The notes under the pieces were generated by a model. The model searched no databases. It was not told the origin of the DNA and was given only the letters and a program-made list of their open reading frames with translations. A stretch of 64,000 nt of DNA from assembly GCA_903871875.1 (NCBI GenBank), contig CAIQIR010000158.1, forward strand, positions 118,840 to 182,839, written 5' to 3'. A program made the translations under genes and the position numbers. Shown one piece after another: positions 57,228 to 64,000 of this stretch (its first letter is position 1; each line of letters begins with the position of its first letter). The DNA is from an uncultured Schlesneria sp. Lineage in GTDB: Bacteria > Planctomycetota > Planctomycetia > Planctomycetales > Planctomycetaceae.

Positions 57228-59750
57228 ATGATTGATCTCAGCAGAATCAAAAAATGGAATGCACTCCGCTGGGGGTGTGCGCCCCTGATGGGTATGGCTT
57301 CCGTGATGAGTATCGCGGTCGAAGTCGACGAAGTGCATGCCGGCTGGTTTGCGCTTCCCGGTGCACAAAAACCGGCCAGTACACAAAAGCCGAAAGAAGG
57401 TGCCCCGCCGCAATCAACTACCGGCTTCAGTGTGGCCATCCGAAAGCTGATGCTGGAAGCGAAGGCTCAGGAAGAGCAGGGCAATCTTGATCGAGCGATG
57501 ACTCTGGCGGATCGCGCCCACAAACTGTCCGAGAATCCCGCGAATGGCAAGAAGCCTGCTTTGGATGTCTCGCCCGCGACGACACGGGGCTATCTGAACG
57601 AGCTTCGACAAAAGAACGCGGAACGAATTGCCCGCCGACAAGGGCAGATACCAACGCTGGCCCAATCGCGAGGTGGGGTTCAGGAGCCGTCCGAATCGAA
57701 GTCCGTGGCAGCGAAAGAGGCCACCGCGACTCGTAAGAAATTTGCGATCACGAAAATCGACGTGTCCGATGTCGGTACGCAAAACGCCGTTCCTCGAACG
57801 GGAAAAGCCCCGACTATTGCGGCGGCCCAGTCTGTCAAACGACCGGCGATCGTGACACGCCCTGTTCAAAAGCTCGCTACCGACGATCTGGGGCTGACGG
57901 AGGGGATTGCGCCTCAATCAAAGGCGCCGACCCCGCCAGCGTCAGTCTCGGATGATCCATTCGCCGATGACCTGCCGGAACAGGCGACGAGTGCTCAGAC
58001 GACAAGTGCCTCGCCGTCCGCGGAATCCCACTTAGTGGCCCAAGCCGACTCCAACGTGAATTCTGCCGACGTGAATTCTGCCGACCTGGACGTCGCTGAA
58101 GTGACCGTCGCTGACTTGAAAGTCGCTCATACAGAAGTTGCGGACGAGAATTGGACCGTTCAGGTAACACCCATGCCGCCTCGCCCTTCGAAAGAAGAAG
58201 TGGCTCGGATGAGAACCGTCGGCAGTTCGGCACGCTTTAAACTGCGGGCCAGTTATGTCGACCACGATCAGACGAAACTCGTCCATTCGGCAGTGGCTAC
58301 CACAATCGCCCCGGCCCTGGTTGATGGTCCCCTGATCAATCCGATGAACAAGACCGCGGAACCTCTTCCAGTGGCCGCTCCGCTGGCGCTCAGCACGGAT
58401 GCGGAACCCAATCGGATCCAGCCCGCCGCTGCCGAACAACCGGCGATCGAAAAGCCGGCTGTCGAACGATCGTCAGCTGGTCAAGAACCGGGCATTGTTC
58501 ATCTTTCCTCGGAACCAGATGCGTCCGACATCGCAGCCAGTCTGGATGAGGAAGTGAAGCAAGGTACTCAATGGGCCGATGCAGTCTCCGAACCGGAAAC
58601 CGAATCCCTATCGAAGCCCGCGAGCAAGCCCCCAGAAGTCGCGGAAGTGTCTGAAGATTGGGCGGGCTCCCTCTCCGAAATCCCATCGGAGGACGACTTC
58701 GATTCCGACAAGGTCCTGCAGCTCAAACGGCGTCTGGATTCGGTGACGTCGCTTCAACCCGGTGAAATCGCTTCCGTGCTCTCTGTGGACCTGCTCAGCG
58801 ATTCGTTCAACGAGCCGTCCGATGACTGGGCCGAACTGGAACTTCCCATCATCCACACACGCCGAACACGTCATACCACGACCGAATCATCCGCTTCTGA
58901 TGCTGCTCCCCGTATGGCGGAAACGGCTCGACCGCCGGTCATTGGACACTTGTCGATGATCAAATGGCGAGTTGCGAAAGATGATCCCGCCGCCTCGTCA
59001 TCAGAGGGAAAATCCAGTTCGAAGTCGGCCTCGTTACCCAGCGATCTGCGTCAGCAATTGCGAGACGTACCGACGAGCACTTCCGAATCTCGATCTCGAT
59101 CGGCGACGGTGTCTCGCACGAAGACCACGAGTGAGAAATCGGCGACAACGGCACAACAGGAATCTCCGATTTCCTGGGGATCTTCGTCGTCCCATCACGA
59201 AACGCCGGTTCGCCCTCTACTGAGGGGTTCATTGTGGGACAACGCCACCGCCCCTTCGATCGAGGGGTATTCGGGGTCGATCGCCGGTGCTCTGGCCCCC
59301 TCCGCAGAAGACTCCACGGCTGCCACCACCGCACCGCTACCACCGCCCACCACGGCGGTCGAGCAAACCTCGTTCGATACACCTGACGAACTTTTCAAAC
59401 GTCGACGTCAATCGAAGTTCGCGACGGAAACGAAGTCCTCTTCCGAACAGATTGCCTTTGTCATTCCGTTGCCACCGCCAGAAGAGCGATCTCATTACGG
59501 TCAGGAATTAGGTGGTACCGGCGAATCCGCAGCCACTGCGACACCCGTCGAAGCGATCAATGAGCCGACCGAATCGCTGCAGGTGGATCTGGCGAAGGGA
59601 CCGGTCGACCGACTGGCGTATCTCTTCGGGATCTCTAAAACGACCGCAGCGACCATGTTGGGCGCGTTGATGATGTTGGCGTTGCTCGGCGGGATGGGAG
59701 TTGTGCGAGCCCTGGTTCGCGACGAGAATTCCCAAGCGGCTGGAAGCTGA
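57228..59750 (+). CDS. Large secreted or membrane-anchored low-complexity protein
   Basis: An 840-residue protein. The N terminus has a signal-like segment (CAPLMGMASVMSIAVEVDEVHA) with a possible cut before GWF, and a short TPR-like helix pair at about 65-105 (LMLEAKAQEEQGNLDRAMTLAD). The long middle is rich in Ala, Ser, Pro, Thr and Glu and probably disordered. A short pentapeptide-like run (NSADV, NSADL, DVAEV, TVADL) lies near residue 280. A membrane helix near 805-830 (TTAATMLGALMMLALLGG) is followed by a few charged residues, as in a C-terminal anchor. No catalytic domain is visible. It may be a scaffold at the cell envelope; function unknown. Confidence 0.75.
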   Translation: MIDLSRIKKWNALRWGCAPLMGMASVMSIAVEVDEVHAGWFALPGAQKPASTQKPKEGAPPQSTTGFSVAIRKLMLEAKAQEEQGNLDRAMTLADRAHKLSENPANGKKPALDVSPATTRGYLNELRQKNAERIARRQGQIPTLAQSRGGVQEPSESKSVAAKEATATRKKFAITKIDVSDVGTQNAVPRTGKAPTIAAAQSVKRPAIVTRPVQKLATDDLGLTEGIAPQSKAPTPPASVSDDPFADDLPEQATSAQTTSASPSAESHLVAQADSNVNSADVNSADLDVAEVTVADLKVAHTEVADENWTVQVTPMPPRPSKEEVARMRTVGSSARFKLRASYVDHDQTKLVHSAVATTIAPALVDGPLINPMNKTAEPLPVAAPLALSTDAEPNRIQPAAAEQPAIEKPAVERSSAGQEPGIVHLSSEPDASDIAASLDEEVKQGTQWADAVSEPETESLSKPASKPPEVAEVSEDWAGSLSEIPSEDDFDSDKVLQLKRRLDSVTSLQPGEIASVLSVDLLSDSFNEPSDDWAELELPIIHTRRTRHTTTESSASDAAPRMAETARPPVIGHLSMIKWRVAKDDPAASSSEGKSSSKSASLPSDLRQQLRDVPTSTSESRSRSATVSRTKTTSEKSATTAQQESPISWGSSSSHHETPVRPLLRGSLWDNATAPSIEGYSGSIAGALAPSAEDSTAATTAPLPPPTTAVEQTSFDTPDELFKRRRQSKFATETKSSSEQIAFVIPLPPPEERSHYGQELGGTGESAATATPVEAINEPTESLQVDLAKGPVDRLAYLFGISKTTAATMLGALMMLALLGGMGVVRALVRDENSQAAGS

Positions 59751-59862
59751 CGAATCCAACGACCGGACCAGCGACTGACGAGTGGATTGATCCGACCGTT
59801 TGACTTGCTTGCAGCCGACCGCTTGTTGCTGCATCCCGTGTCTCTGAAGAGGAGCTTTTCCA

Positions 59863-60969
59863 ATGCGTATTGGTGTCCCTCGTGAAGTGAAATCCGACGA
59901 ATACCGAGTGGCGATGCTGCCCGTCGGGGTCGAAGAATTAACCCGCGCCGGTCATGAAGTGCTGATCGAAGCTGGCGCGGGGCTGGGTAGCGGCTTGACG
60001 GATGAGATGTATACCGTCAACGGAGCTCGCATCGTGCCGACGGCGGCCGAAGTCTGGGCCGGCGCCGATCTGATCGTCAAAGTGAAGGAACCGCAGTCGA
60101 CCGAATGGCCACACCTGCGCCAGGGTCAGTTGGTCTTCACTTATTTTCATCTCGCCGCCAGCGAGGAATTAACAAAGAATCTTCTGGCTACGGGCATCAC
60201 CGCCGTCGCTTATGAAACTCTGCGAGGTCCCAAAGGGGATCTGCCTTGCCTGACGCCGATGAGCGAAGTGGCGGGGCGAATGAGTATTCAAGAAGGAGCC
60301 AAATATCTGGAGCGGCCTCAGTTGGGACGTGGCATCCTGTTGGCCGGCGTCCCTGGCGTCGCGCCGGCTCATATCGCGATTCTGGGCGGTGGCGTGGTGG
60401 GCAAGAATGCGGCCCGGATCGCTGCGGGTTTTCAGGCCGACGTCGTGATCCTCGATGTCAACGTCGAACGGCTGCGGTACCTCGAAGATGTCATGCCGCC
60501 CAACGTGAACACCCTCTTCAGCGATCGTCATAATATCCGTGAGCAACTGCAACTGGCGGATCTGGTGATTGGAGCCGTTCTGGTCGAAGGGGCACGTGCG
60601 CCCCGATTGATCGCGCGGGACGATTTGAAGCTGATGAAGCACGGTGCGGTCATTATCGACGTCGCCGTCGATCAGGGCGGTTGTGTGGAGACGACGCGAC
60701 CGACAACACATTCCCGTCCCACTTATGTCGTCGACGGCATCGTCCATTACTGCGTCACGAACATGCCGGGAGCCGTCGGTCGAACGAGTACCCACGCCCT
60801 CTGTAATGTGACGTTGCCGTATGTCTTGCGGCTGGCCAATCAAGGCTTGGCGGGGGCCGCAGCGGCCGACCCGGGATTCGCCAATGCCATCAACCTTCAT
60901 CAAGGCCGCGTGACAAACAAGCCCGTCGCCGACACCTTTCACCTGGCCTATTCGCCGTTCTCACCATGA
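59863..60969 (+). CDS. ald: Alanine dehydrogenase
   Basis: A 368-residue protein of normal length with GAGGAG eight bases before the ATG. It opens with the family signature MRIGVPREVKSDEYRVAMLP and continues with GAGLGSGLTDEMY, KVKEPQ (the substrate-binding Lys), and LTPMSEVAGRMS with the catalytic His region. The NAD domain has IAILGGGVVGKNAARIA. DVAVDQGGCVETTRPTTHSRP and VTNMPGAVGRTSTHAL complete the match. It interconverts alanine and pyruvate plus ammonium. A terminator follows at 61110. The gene is convergent with der. Confidence 0.96.
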   Translation: MRIGVPREVKSDEYRVAMLPVGVEELTRAGHEVLIEAGAGLGSGLTDEMYTVNGARIVPTAAEVWAGADLIVKVKEPQSTEWPHLRQGQLVFTYFHLAASEELTKNLLATGITAVAYETLRGPKGDLPCLTPMSEVAGRMSIQEGAKYLERPQLGRGILLAGVPGVAPAHIAILGGGVVGKNAARIAAGFQADVVILDVNVERLRYLEDVMPPNVNTLFSDRHNIREQLQLADLVIGAVLVEGARAPRLIARDDLKLMKHGAVIIDVAVDQGGCVETTRPTTHSRPTYVVDGIVHYCVTNMPGAVGRTSTHALCNVTLPYVLRLANQGLAGAAAADPGFANAINLHQGRVTNKPVADTFHLAYSPFSP

Positions 60970-61109
60970 TCGGCGACGTCGTGCTGTGACCCGAAAAGCC
61001 ATTGTCGCGAGCGCATCCACGATCCGCGTGGCGTCTGGCGGGCCTTAATTCGCGACTTTAGCCCCTGCTTCAACGCGACACAGAGGTACGACCCGCACTC
61101 AGGTGTCTG

Positions 61110-61133
61110 CGCCACGGAATCCGTGGCGTTTTT
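61110..61133 (+). terminator. Intrinsic terminator downstream of ald
   Basis: CGCCACGG (61110-61117) and CCGTGGCG (61121-61128) pair around an AAT loop and are followed by TTTTT (61129-61133). It lies 141 bases after the ald stop and 39 bases before the der 3' end. The T-run is on the plus-strand side, so it serves ald rather than der. Confidence 0.85.
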
Positions 61134-61171
61134 CAATTCGCATTCGAATTGTCAAAGAGCCGGTTCCGGGC

Positions 61172-62614
61172 TCAATCGTCGGCCAGATCGGTGCCGAGGA
61201 TTTCGTCTTCAAAATCGTCCAGATCGATACCACGTTCCAGGGCTGTGGAGATCGCTTCCTCGCGTTCGGCCTTCGTGTGATCATCGGCCTTCGACCGGAA
61301 GTACAATTTGATTGGCACTTCTTTGAACGGCAGTCGTTCACGCAGCACGCCCAGCAGATAACGCTTGTAGTCTTCGTCAAACAGCTCCGCTGCATTGCAT
61401 TTGATCACAATCGTCGGCGGCTCGGTCGAAACCTGGGTCGCAAACAGAATCCGCGCCATGCGATTCATGCGAGTCGGTGGCGGTGCGTTCTTGATGGCCG
61501 CGCGAATCAATTTGTTCAATTCGCCCGTCTTGGCCCGGAAGCGCGATTGCTTGTAAACCGATTGAGCCAGATTAATCAGCCGCTTGGTATTGCGACCGTC
61601 TTTGGCGGTGACCACGCACACCGGAACATGCCGCATGTGGGAAAAGTTCTTGAACAGGTATTCGGCCCAATCCGTGGTGGACGTTTCCGCGGGAGCCAAA
61701 TCCCATTTGTTGACGACGAAAATACACGGCTTGTGTTCGTCGAAGATTTCGCCCACGAGCTGCTTGTCGACCTTGGAGACTGTTTCCAGGCAATCAAAGA
61801 ACATCAGCACCACGTTCGCTCGACGAATACTGCGTTTGGCGCGCGCCAAACCGTACCACTCGACGTTGTTGGCGAGGCTCTTTCGCTTGCGGACACCGGG
61901 TGTGTCGATCGCGACGAACGCCTTACCGTCCATCTGAAATCGCACGTCGATACTGTCGCGCGTGGTCCCCGGAATTTCGCTGACGATGACGCGATCGTCG
62001 TCTGCCAGCTGATTGATGAACGTGCTTTTACCCACGTTGCGGCGGCCGACGATCGCCAGTTTTAATTCCGGAACTTCGTCCAGACATTCGCCTTCTTCCG
62101 CTTCCGATTCATCCGGTTCCGGCAACGTCTGCAAAATGGCCTGCAGCAATTCGTCCTGGTTGCGGTTCCCTTTCACGCTGATCGTGATCATCGGCGCGTC
62201 GGCCATGCGATGGAATTCGGCGATGTCACGATCGACTTTGGGTGAGTCGCATTTGTTGACGACCAGCAGCTTGGGCTTGTCGATTTTCCACAAACGTCGA
62301 CTGACTTCCTGGTCGAGCGCGGTGATCCCGGCGGGACCTTCGACGACGAACATGATGACGTCGGCCTGTTCGAGCGCGATCCGGATTTGCGTATCGACTT
62401 CCTCGGTCAATTCACCGACGTCGACGATCCCGATTCCTCCGGTATCGATCAATTCGAAATAGCGATCATCGACATGCATCAGGTACGTGACCCGATCGCG
62501 AGTGACTCCCGCCATGGGATCGACAACCGAGACTCGCTTGTGAGCGAGCCAATTCATGATCGAACTTTTGCCAACGTTGGGACGTCCCACGATGGCAACC
62601 TTGGGCACAGACAT
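61172..62614 (-). CDS. der: Ribosome-assembly GTPase Der (EngA)
   Basis: A protein of 480 residues from the ATG at 62614, which starts MSVPKVAIVGRPNVGKSS; the frame has 17 more codons upstream. The first GTPase domain has the G1 loop GRPNVGKSS, DTGGIG and NKCD. An acidic linker (EPDESEAEEGECLDE) follows, then the second GTPase domain with GRRNVGKSTF, DTPGVRKR and NKWDLA, and a C-terminal KH-like domain. Tandem GTPase domains define Der, which is needed for 50S ribosomal subunit maturation. The tail beyond the KH domain is slightly extended and acidic. It has an ATG start and no strong ribosome-binding site. It is convergent with ald. Confidence 0.95.
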   Translation of the reverse strand: MSVPKVAIVGRPNVGKSSIMNWLAHKRVSVVDPMAGVTRDRVTYLMHVDDRYFELIDTGGIGIVDVGELTEEVDTQIRIALEQADVIMFVVEGPAGITALDQEVSRRLWKIDKPKLLVVNKCDSPKVDRDIAEFHRMADAPMITISVKGNRNQDELLQAILQTLPEPDESEAEEGECLDEVPELKLAIVGRRNVGKSTFINQLADDDRVIVSEIPGTTRDSIDVRFQMDGKAFVAIDTPGVRKRKSLANNVEWYGLARAKRSIRRANVVLMFFDCLETVSKVDKQLVGEIFDEHKPCIFVVNKWDLAPAETSTTDWAEYLFKNFSHMRHVPVCVVTAKDGRNTKRLINLAQSVYKQSRFRAKTGELNKLIRAAIKNAPPPTRMNRMARILFATQVSTEPPTIVIKCNAAELFDEDYKRYLLGVLRERLPFKEVPIKLYFRSKADDHTKAEREEAISTALERGIDLDDFEDEILGTDLADD

Positions 62615-62643
62615 TCTGCAAATCTCGAAACGAGCCTGGAATT

Positions 62644-63381
62644 TCAGAACCGCGCATTGTAGCAAACTTCCCGACAGACTTCAGCCCCTCGCCCTTTTCT
62701 CATTCGTTTCCGCGTGTTTATCGAATCCAGGGGAAGTCCGGAACGCTTGTCCAATCGCAGCGAGAGGTTGACGCCAACGGCTGAGCAATCCCGTCGGCAA
62801 TCGATTCTCGGCTCGAGTCGTGCCAATCGGACAGGAAGGGATCGCGCGGCAATGGGAAGTTGACCCGCTGCCGGACGATTTGGTGAAAAAACGTTGGCCA
62901 AGTTGGCAAACATCCCTGTTTTGTAGCGTTTGAGCCACTTTTGCGTTTGGCAAAGTTGGCCAAGTTCCCTATTTCGTAGAGTCTGGCGATTCGCCGTCAC
63001 GGCCGGACCTTCAGCCAGGGCCTGAACGGATATTCCGTCGGCGTCGACAAAGAACACTTTCGCAGACAGCAGATTGTCTCGGCGATCAAGCAGACATGCC
63101 TGCGGCAGCCGGCTCCAAGACCATCCTCCGCCGCTGTCGGTCAGGATGCGGACCTTGTGCAAGCCACACCGGGTGCCAGACCGGCGGACCTCCGTACTCA
63201 TTTGCGACCTGACCGCGGCCGACAACCACCACACGATTCGTTCACCGACCATGGCCAGCACGGTCGCCCAGTTGGGATCGGTGATCCCTCGCAGCGGTTC
63301 CCTTCGCCGTAGAGTCCGTTCCTCAATCCGACCACATCGATCTCCCAGTTCCACATCCACCGGCCAAGCAAGTCCTAACAT
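62644..63381 (-). CDS. Doubtful ORF upstream of der
   Basis: A frame of 245 codons from the ATG at 63381 (open to 63501). Part of it looks protein-like (DNLLSAKVFFVDADGISVQAL, about residues 125-160), but the last 80 residues are Arg-rich and unlike a normal protein. No ribosome-binding site or family match is seen, and a nine-base C-run precedes it (plus strand). It may be a decayed gene, a lineage-specific gene, or nothing. It ends 30 bases before der on the same strand. Confidence 0.25.
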   Translation of the reverse strand: MLGLAWPVDVELGDRCGRIEERTLRRREPLRGITDPNWATVLAMVGERIVWWLSAAVRSQMSTEVRRSGTRCGLHKVRILTDSGGGWSWSRLPQACLLDRRDNLLSAKVFFVDADGISVQALAEGPAVTANRQTLRNRELGQLCQTQKWLKRYKTGMFANLANVFSPNRPAAGQLPIAARSLPVRLARLEPRIDCRRDCSAVGVNLSLRLDKRSGLPLDSINTRKRMRKGRGAEVCREVCYNARF

Positions 63382-63553
63382 CCCTGATCCCCCCCCCAAT
63401 TGATTCGTACTCAAATCACCCCGAGTCCCCTCGCCATCAAAGCGACGTCCCGACAATCCCCCTCGAATTCCCTTGCCGCTGCAGACGGCAACTGACGCCA
63501 CGACAGGTTAACAGGAGATAACATACGCAAAAAAAGCCGCAGGCCAAGACCAA

Positions 63554-63601
63554 AATGCGTCTTGTTTCCAAACGTTTGGAAGACTGGTCACAAGACGCAT
63601 T
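63554..63601. repeat. Nested inverted repeat: 12-base arms around a 16-base palindrome
   Basis: Outer arms AATGCGTCTTGT (63554-63565) and ACAAGACGCATT (63590-63601) are perfectly complementary. Directly inside the left arm is the perfect palindrome TTCCAAACGTTTGGAA (63566-63581), followed by an eight-base spacer. The DNA could extrude a cruciform, or the transcript a branched hairpin. It has no T-run. Confidence 0.7.
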
Positions 63602-63682
63602 GTTCCAATCACTTACGCGACATCGTCTGGTCGTAGAGCGCGACCTTCGCTGGCCGCTCTGGCTTCGCGGAGTAGCCCTTTT

Positions 63683-63718
63683 CCCGGGCGGCCCCTTTTT
63701 CCCGGGTGGCCCCTTTTT
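63683..63718. repeat. 18-base tandem repeat, two copies plus a partial third
   Basis: CCCGGGCGGCCCCTTTTT (63683-63700) is followed by a copy with one change (63701-63718) and then a degenerate start of a third (CAGGGTGGCCC). Confidence 0.75.
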
Positions 63719-63930
63719 CAGGGTGGCCCAGTGTTGCTCCGCAACCTGGGGGCCGCAGGCCAAGGAGGCCGAAATCGACCTTTCGCCCCGTGTCCGACCC
63801 AGAAATCTCTCAGACAATCCGCCACTGAGTTGGCCAATCAGCCGGCACGCAGGAAGCCTCCTCGCTCATTGCCGGCTCAAGATTCGACTGTTCCCATTTT
63901 CTATTTCGCATGGCACGCAGCAGGTGGAAA

Positions 63931-64000
63931 CGGCAATCGAAAAGGGAACCACTTCGGCAGCCGAAAAGGGAACCAGGTCGGCAATCGAAAAGGGAACCAC
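63931..64000. repeat. 24-base tandem repeat running off the window end
   Basis: Three copies of a unit opening CGGCAATCGAAAAGGGAACC start at 63931, 63955 and 63979; the last is cut by the window edge. The second copy has two changes in its first half (CAGCC for CAATC) and the four bases at the end of each unit vary. The period is a multiple of three, so it could lie in a coding frame that continues outside. Confidence 0.8.

Larger units (their letters stand above)
63382..64000. other. Repeat-rich region at the right edge
   Basis: No convincing gene. It holds a nested palindrome (63554-63601), an 18-base tandem repeat (63683-63718), short dyads (GTTGC-TCC-GCAAC near 63732) and a 24-base tandem repeat that runs off the window end. 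A 126-codon minus-strand frame crosses these repeats and is judged a by-product of them. Confidence 0.5.

Noticed and set aside
63437..63817. 126-codon minus-strand frame with a hydrophobic C-terminal part
   Set aside because: It runs through the 18-base repeat and the nested palindrome, which create the apparent GPPGK repeats; no ribosome-binding site.
1..64000. tRNA, rRNA, tmRNA, SRP RNA and RNase P RNA
   Set aside because: By eye I found no cloverleaf with a GTTCGA-type T-loop in the gaps and none of the conserved blocks of the other RNAs. A dedicated RNA search could still find one.

Overview
The window is chromosomal DNA of a planctomycete, probably class Planctomycetia. The main evidence is a set of lineage-typical genes: a cytochrome-like/DUF1549/DUF1553 gene next to a DUF1501 gene, a second DUF1501 gene, a secreted sulfatase, a giant surface protein with an N-terminal LEPR-XLL-like motif, and several large secreted or membrane proteins of unknown function. 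Gene starts vary (ATG, GTG, TTG). No phage, insertion sequence, CRISPR array, rRNA or tRNA was recognised.

Layout. 1-7.6 kb: the end of ispG, a secreted calpain-like protease, the DUF1501 and DUF1549/1553 pair, pyrE and a tRNA-dihydrouridine synthase. 8-13.7 kb: a DUF255 thioredoxin-like protein fused to a DsbD-N-like domain, tsaD and a sulfatase. 13.8-18.4 kb: an NtrC-type response regulator and its histidine kinase, then a structured RNA that resembles 6S RNA immediately upstream of rarA. 18.7-27.2 kb: a DUF2007 protein, a DUF1501 protein and a 2216-residue GH44 glycosidase with an ABCD-ABCD-AB tandem repeat. 27.9-36.2 kb: carB, a Gfo/Idh/MocA oxidoreductase, a small zinc-ribbon protein, a gene-poor kilobase, and clpC with a clear terminator. 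36.8-41.9 kb: an unknown secreted protein, a BtaB-like methyltransferase, a deoxyhypusine-synthase-like protein and proB. 41.9-50.2 kb: a 1319-residue unknown protein divergent from two overlapping ExbD/TolR-like genes. 50.7-54.8 kb: an OprP-type porin, a small unknown protein and an HDOD-Ser/Thr kinase fusion. 55.4-62.6 kb: a two-gene operon with a LolA-like lipoprotein, a large secreted Ala/Ser-rich protein, ald and der. 62.6-64 kb: a repeat-rich region with one doubtful ORF.

How the genes fit together. Housekeeping genes (ispG, pyrE, carB, proB, ald, tsaD, dus, der, rarA, clpC) are scattered singly, as is usual in this phylum. pyrE and carB both serve pyrimidine synthesis but are 22 kb apart. 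Real operons are short: DUF1549/1553-DUF1501 (8-base gap), kinase-regulator (ATGA overlap), the ExbD-like pair (ATGA overlap) and the 163-residue protein with the lipoprotein (ATGA overlap).

The most promising leads are: the ExbD-like pair, in which one partner lacks the membrane aspartate and appears to carry two periplasmic domains; the 6S-like RNA; the exact 1239-base higher-order repeat in the GH44 protein; the HDOD-kinase fusion; the orphan BtaB-like methyltransferase; and the nested palindrome near the right edge.
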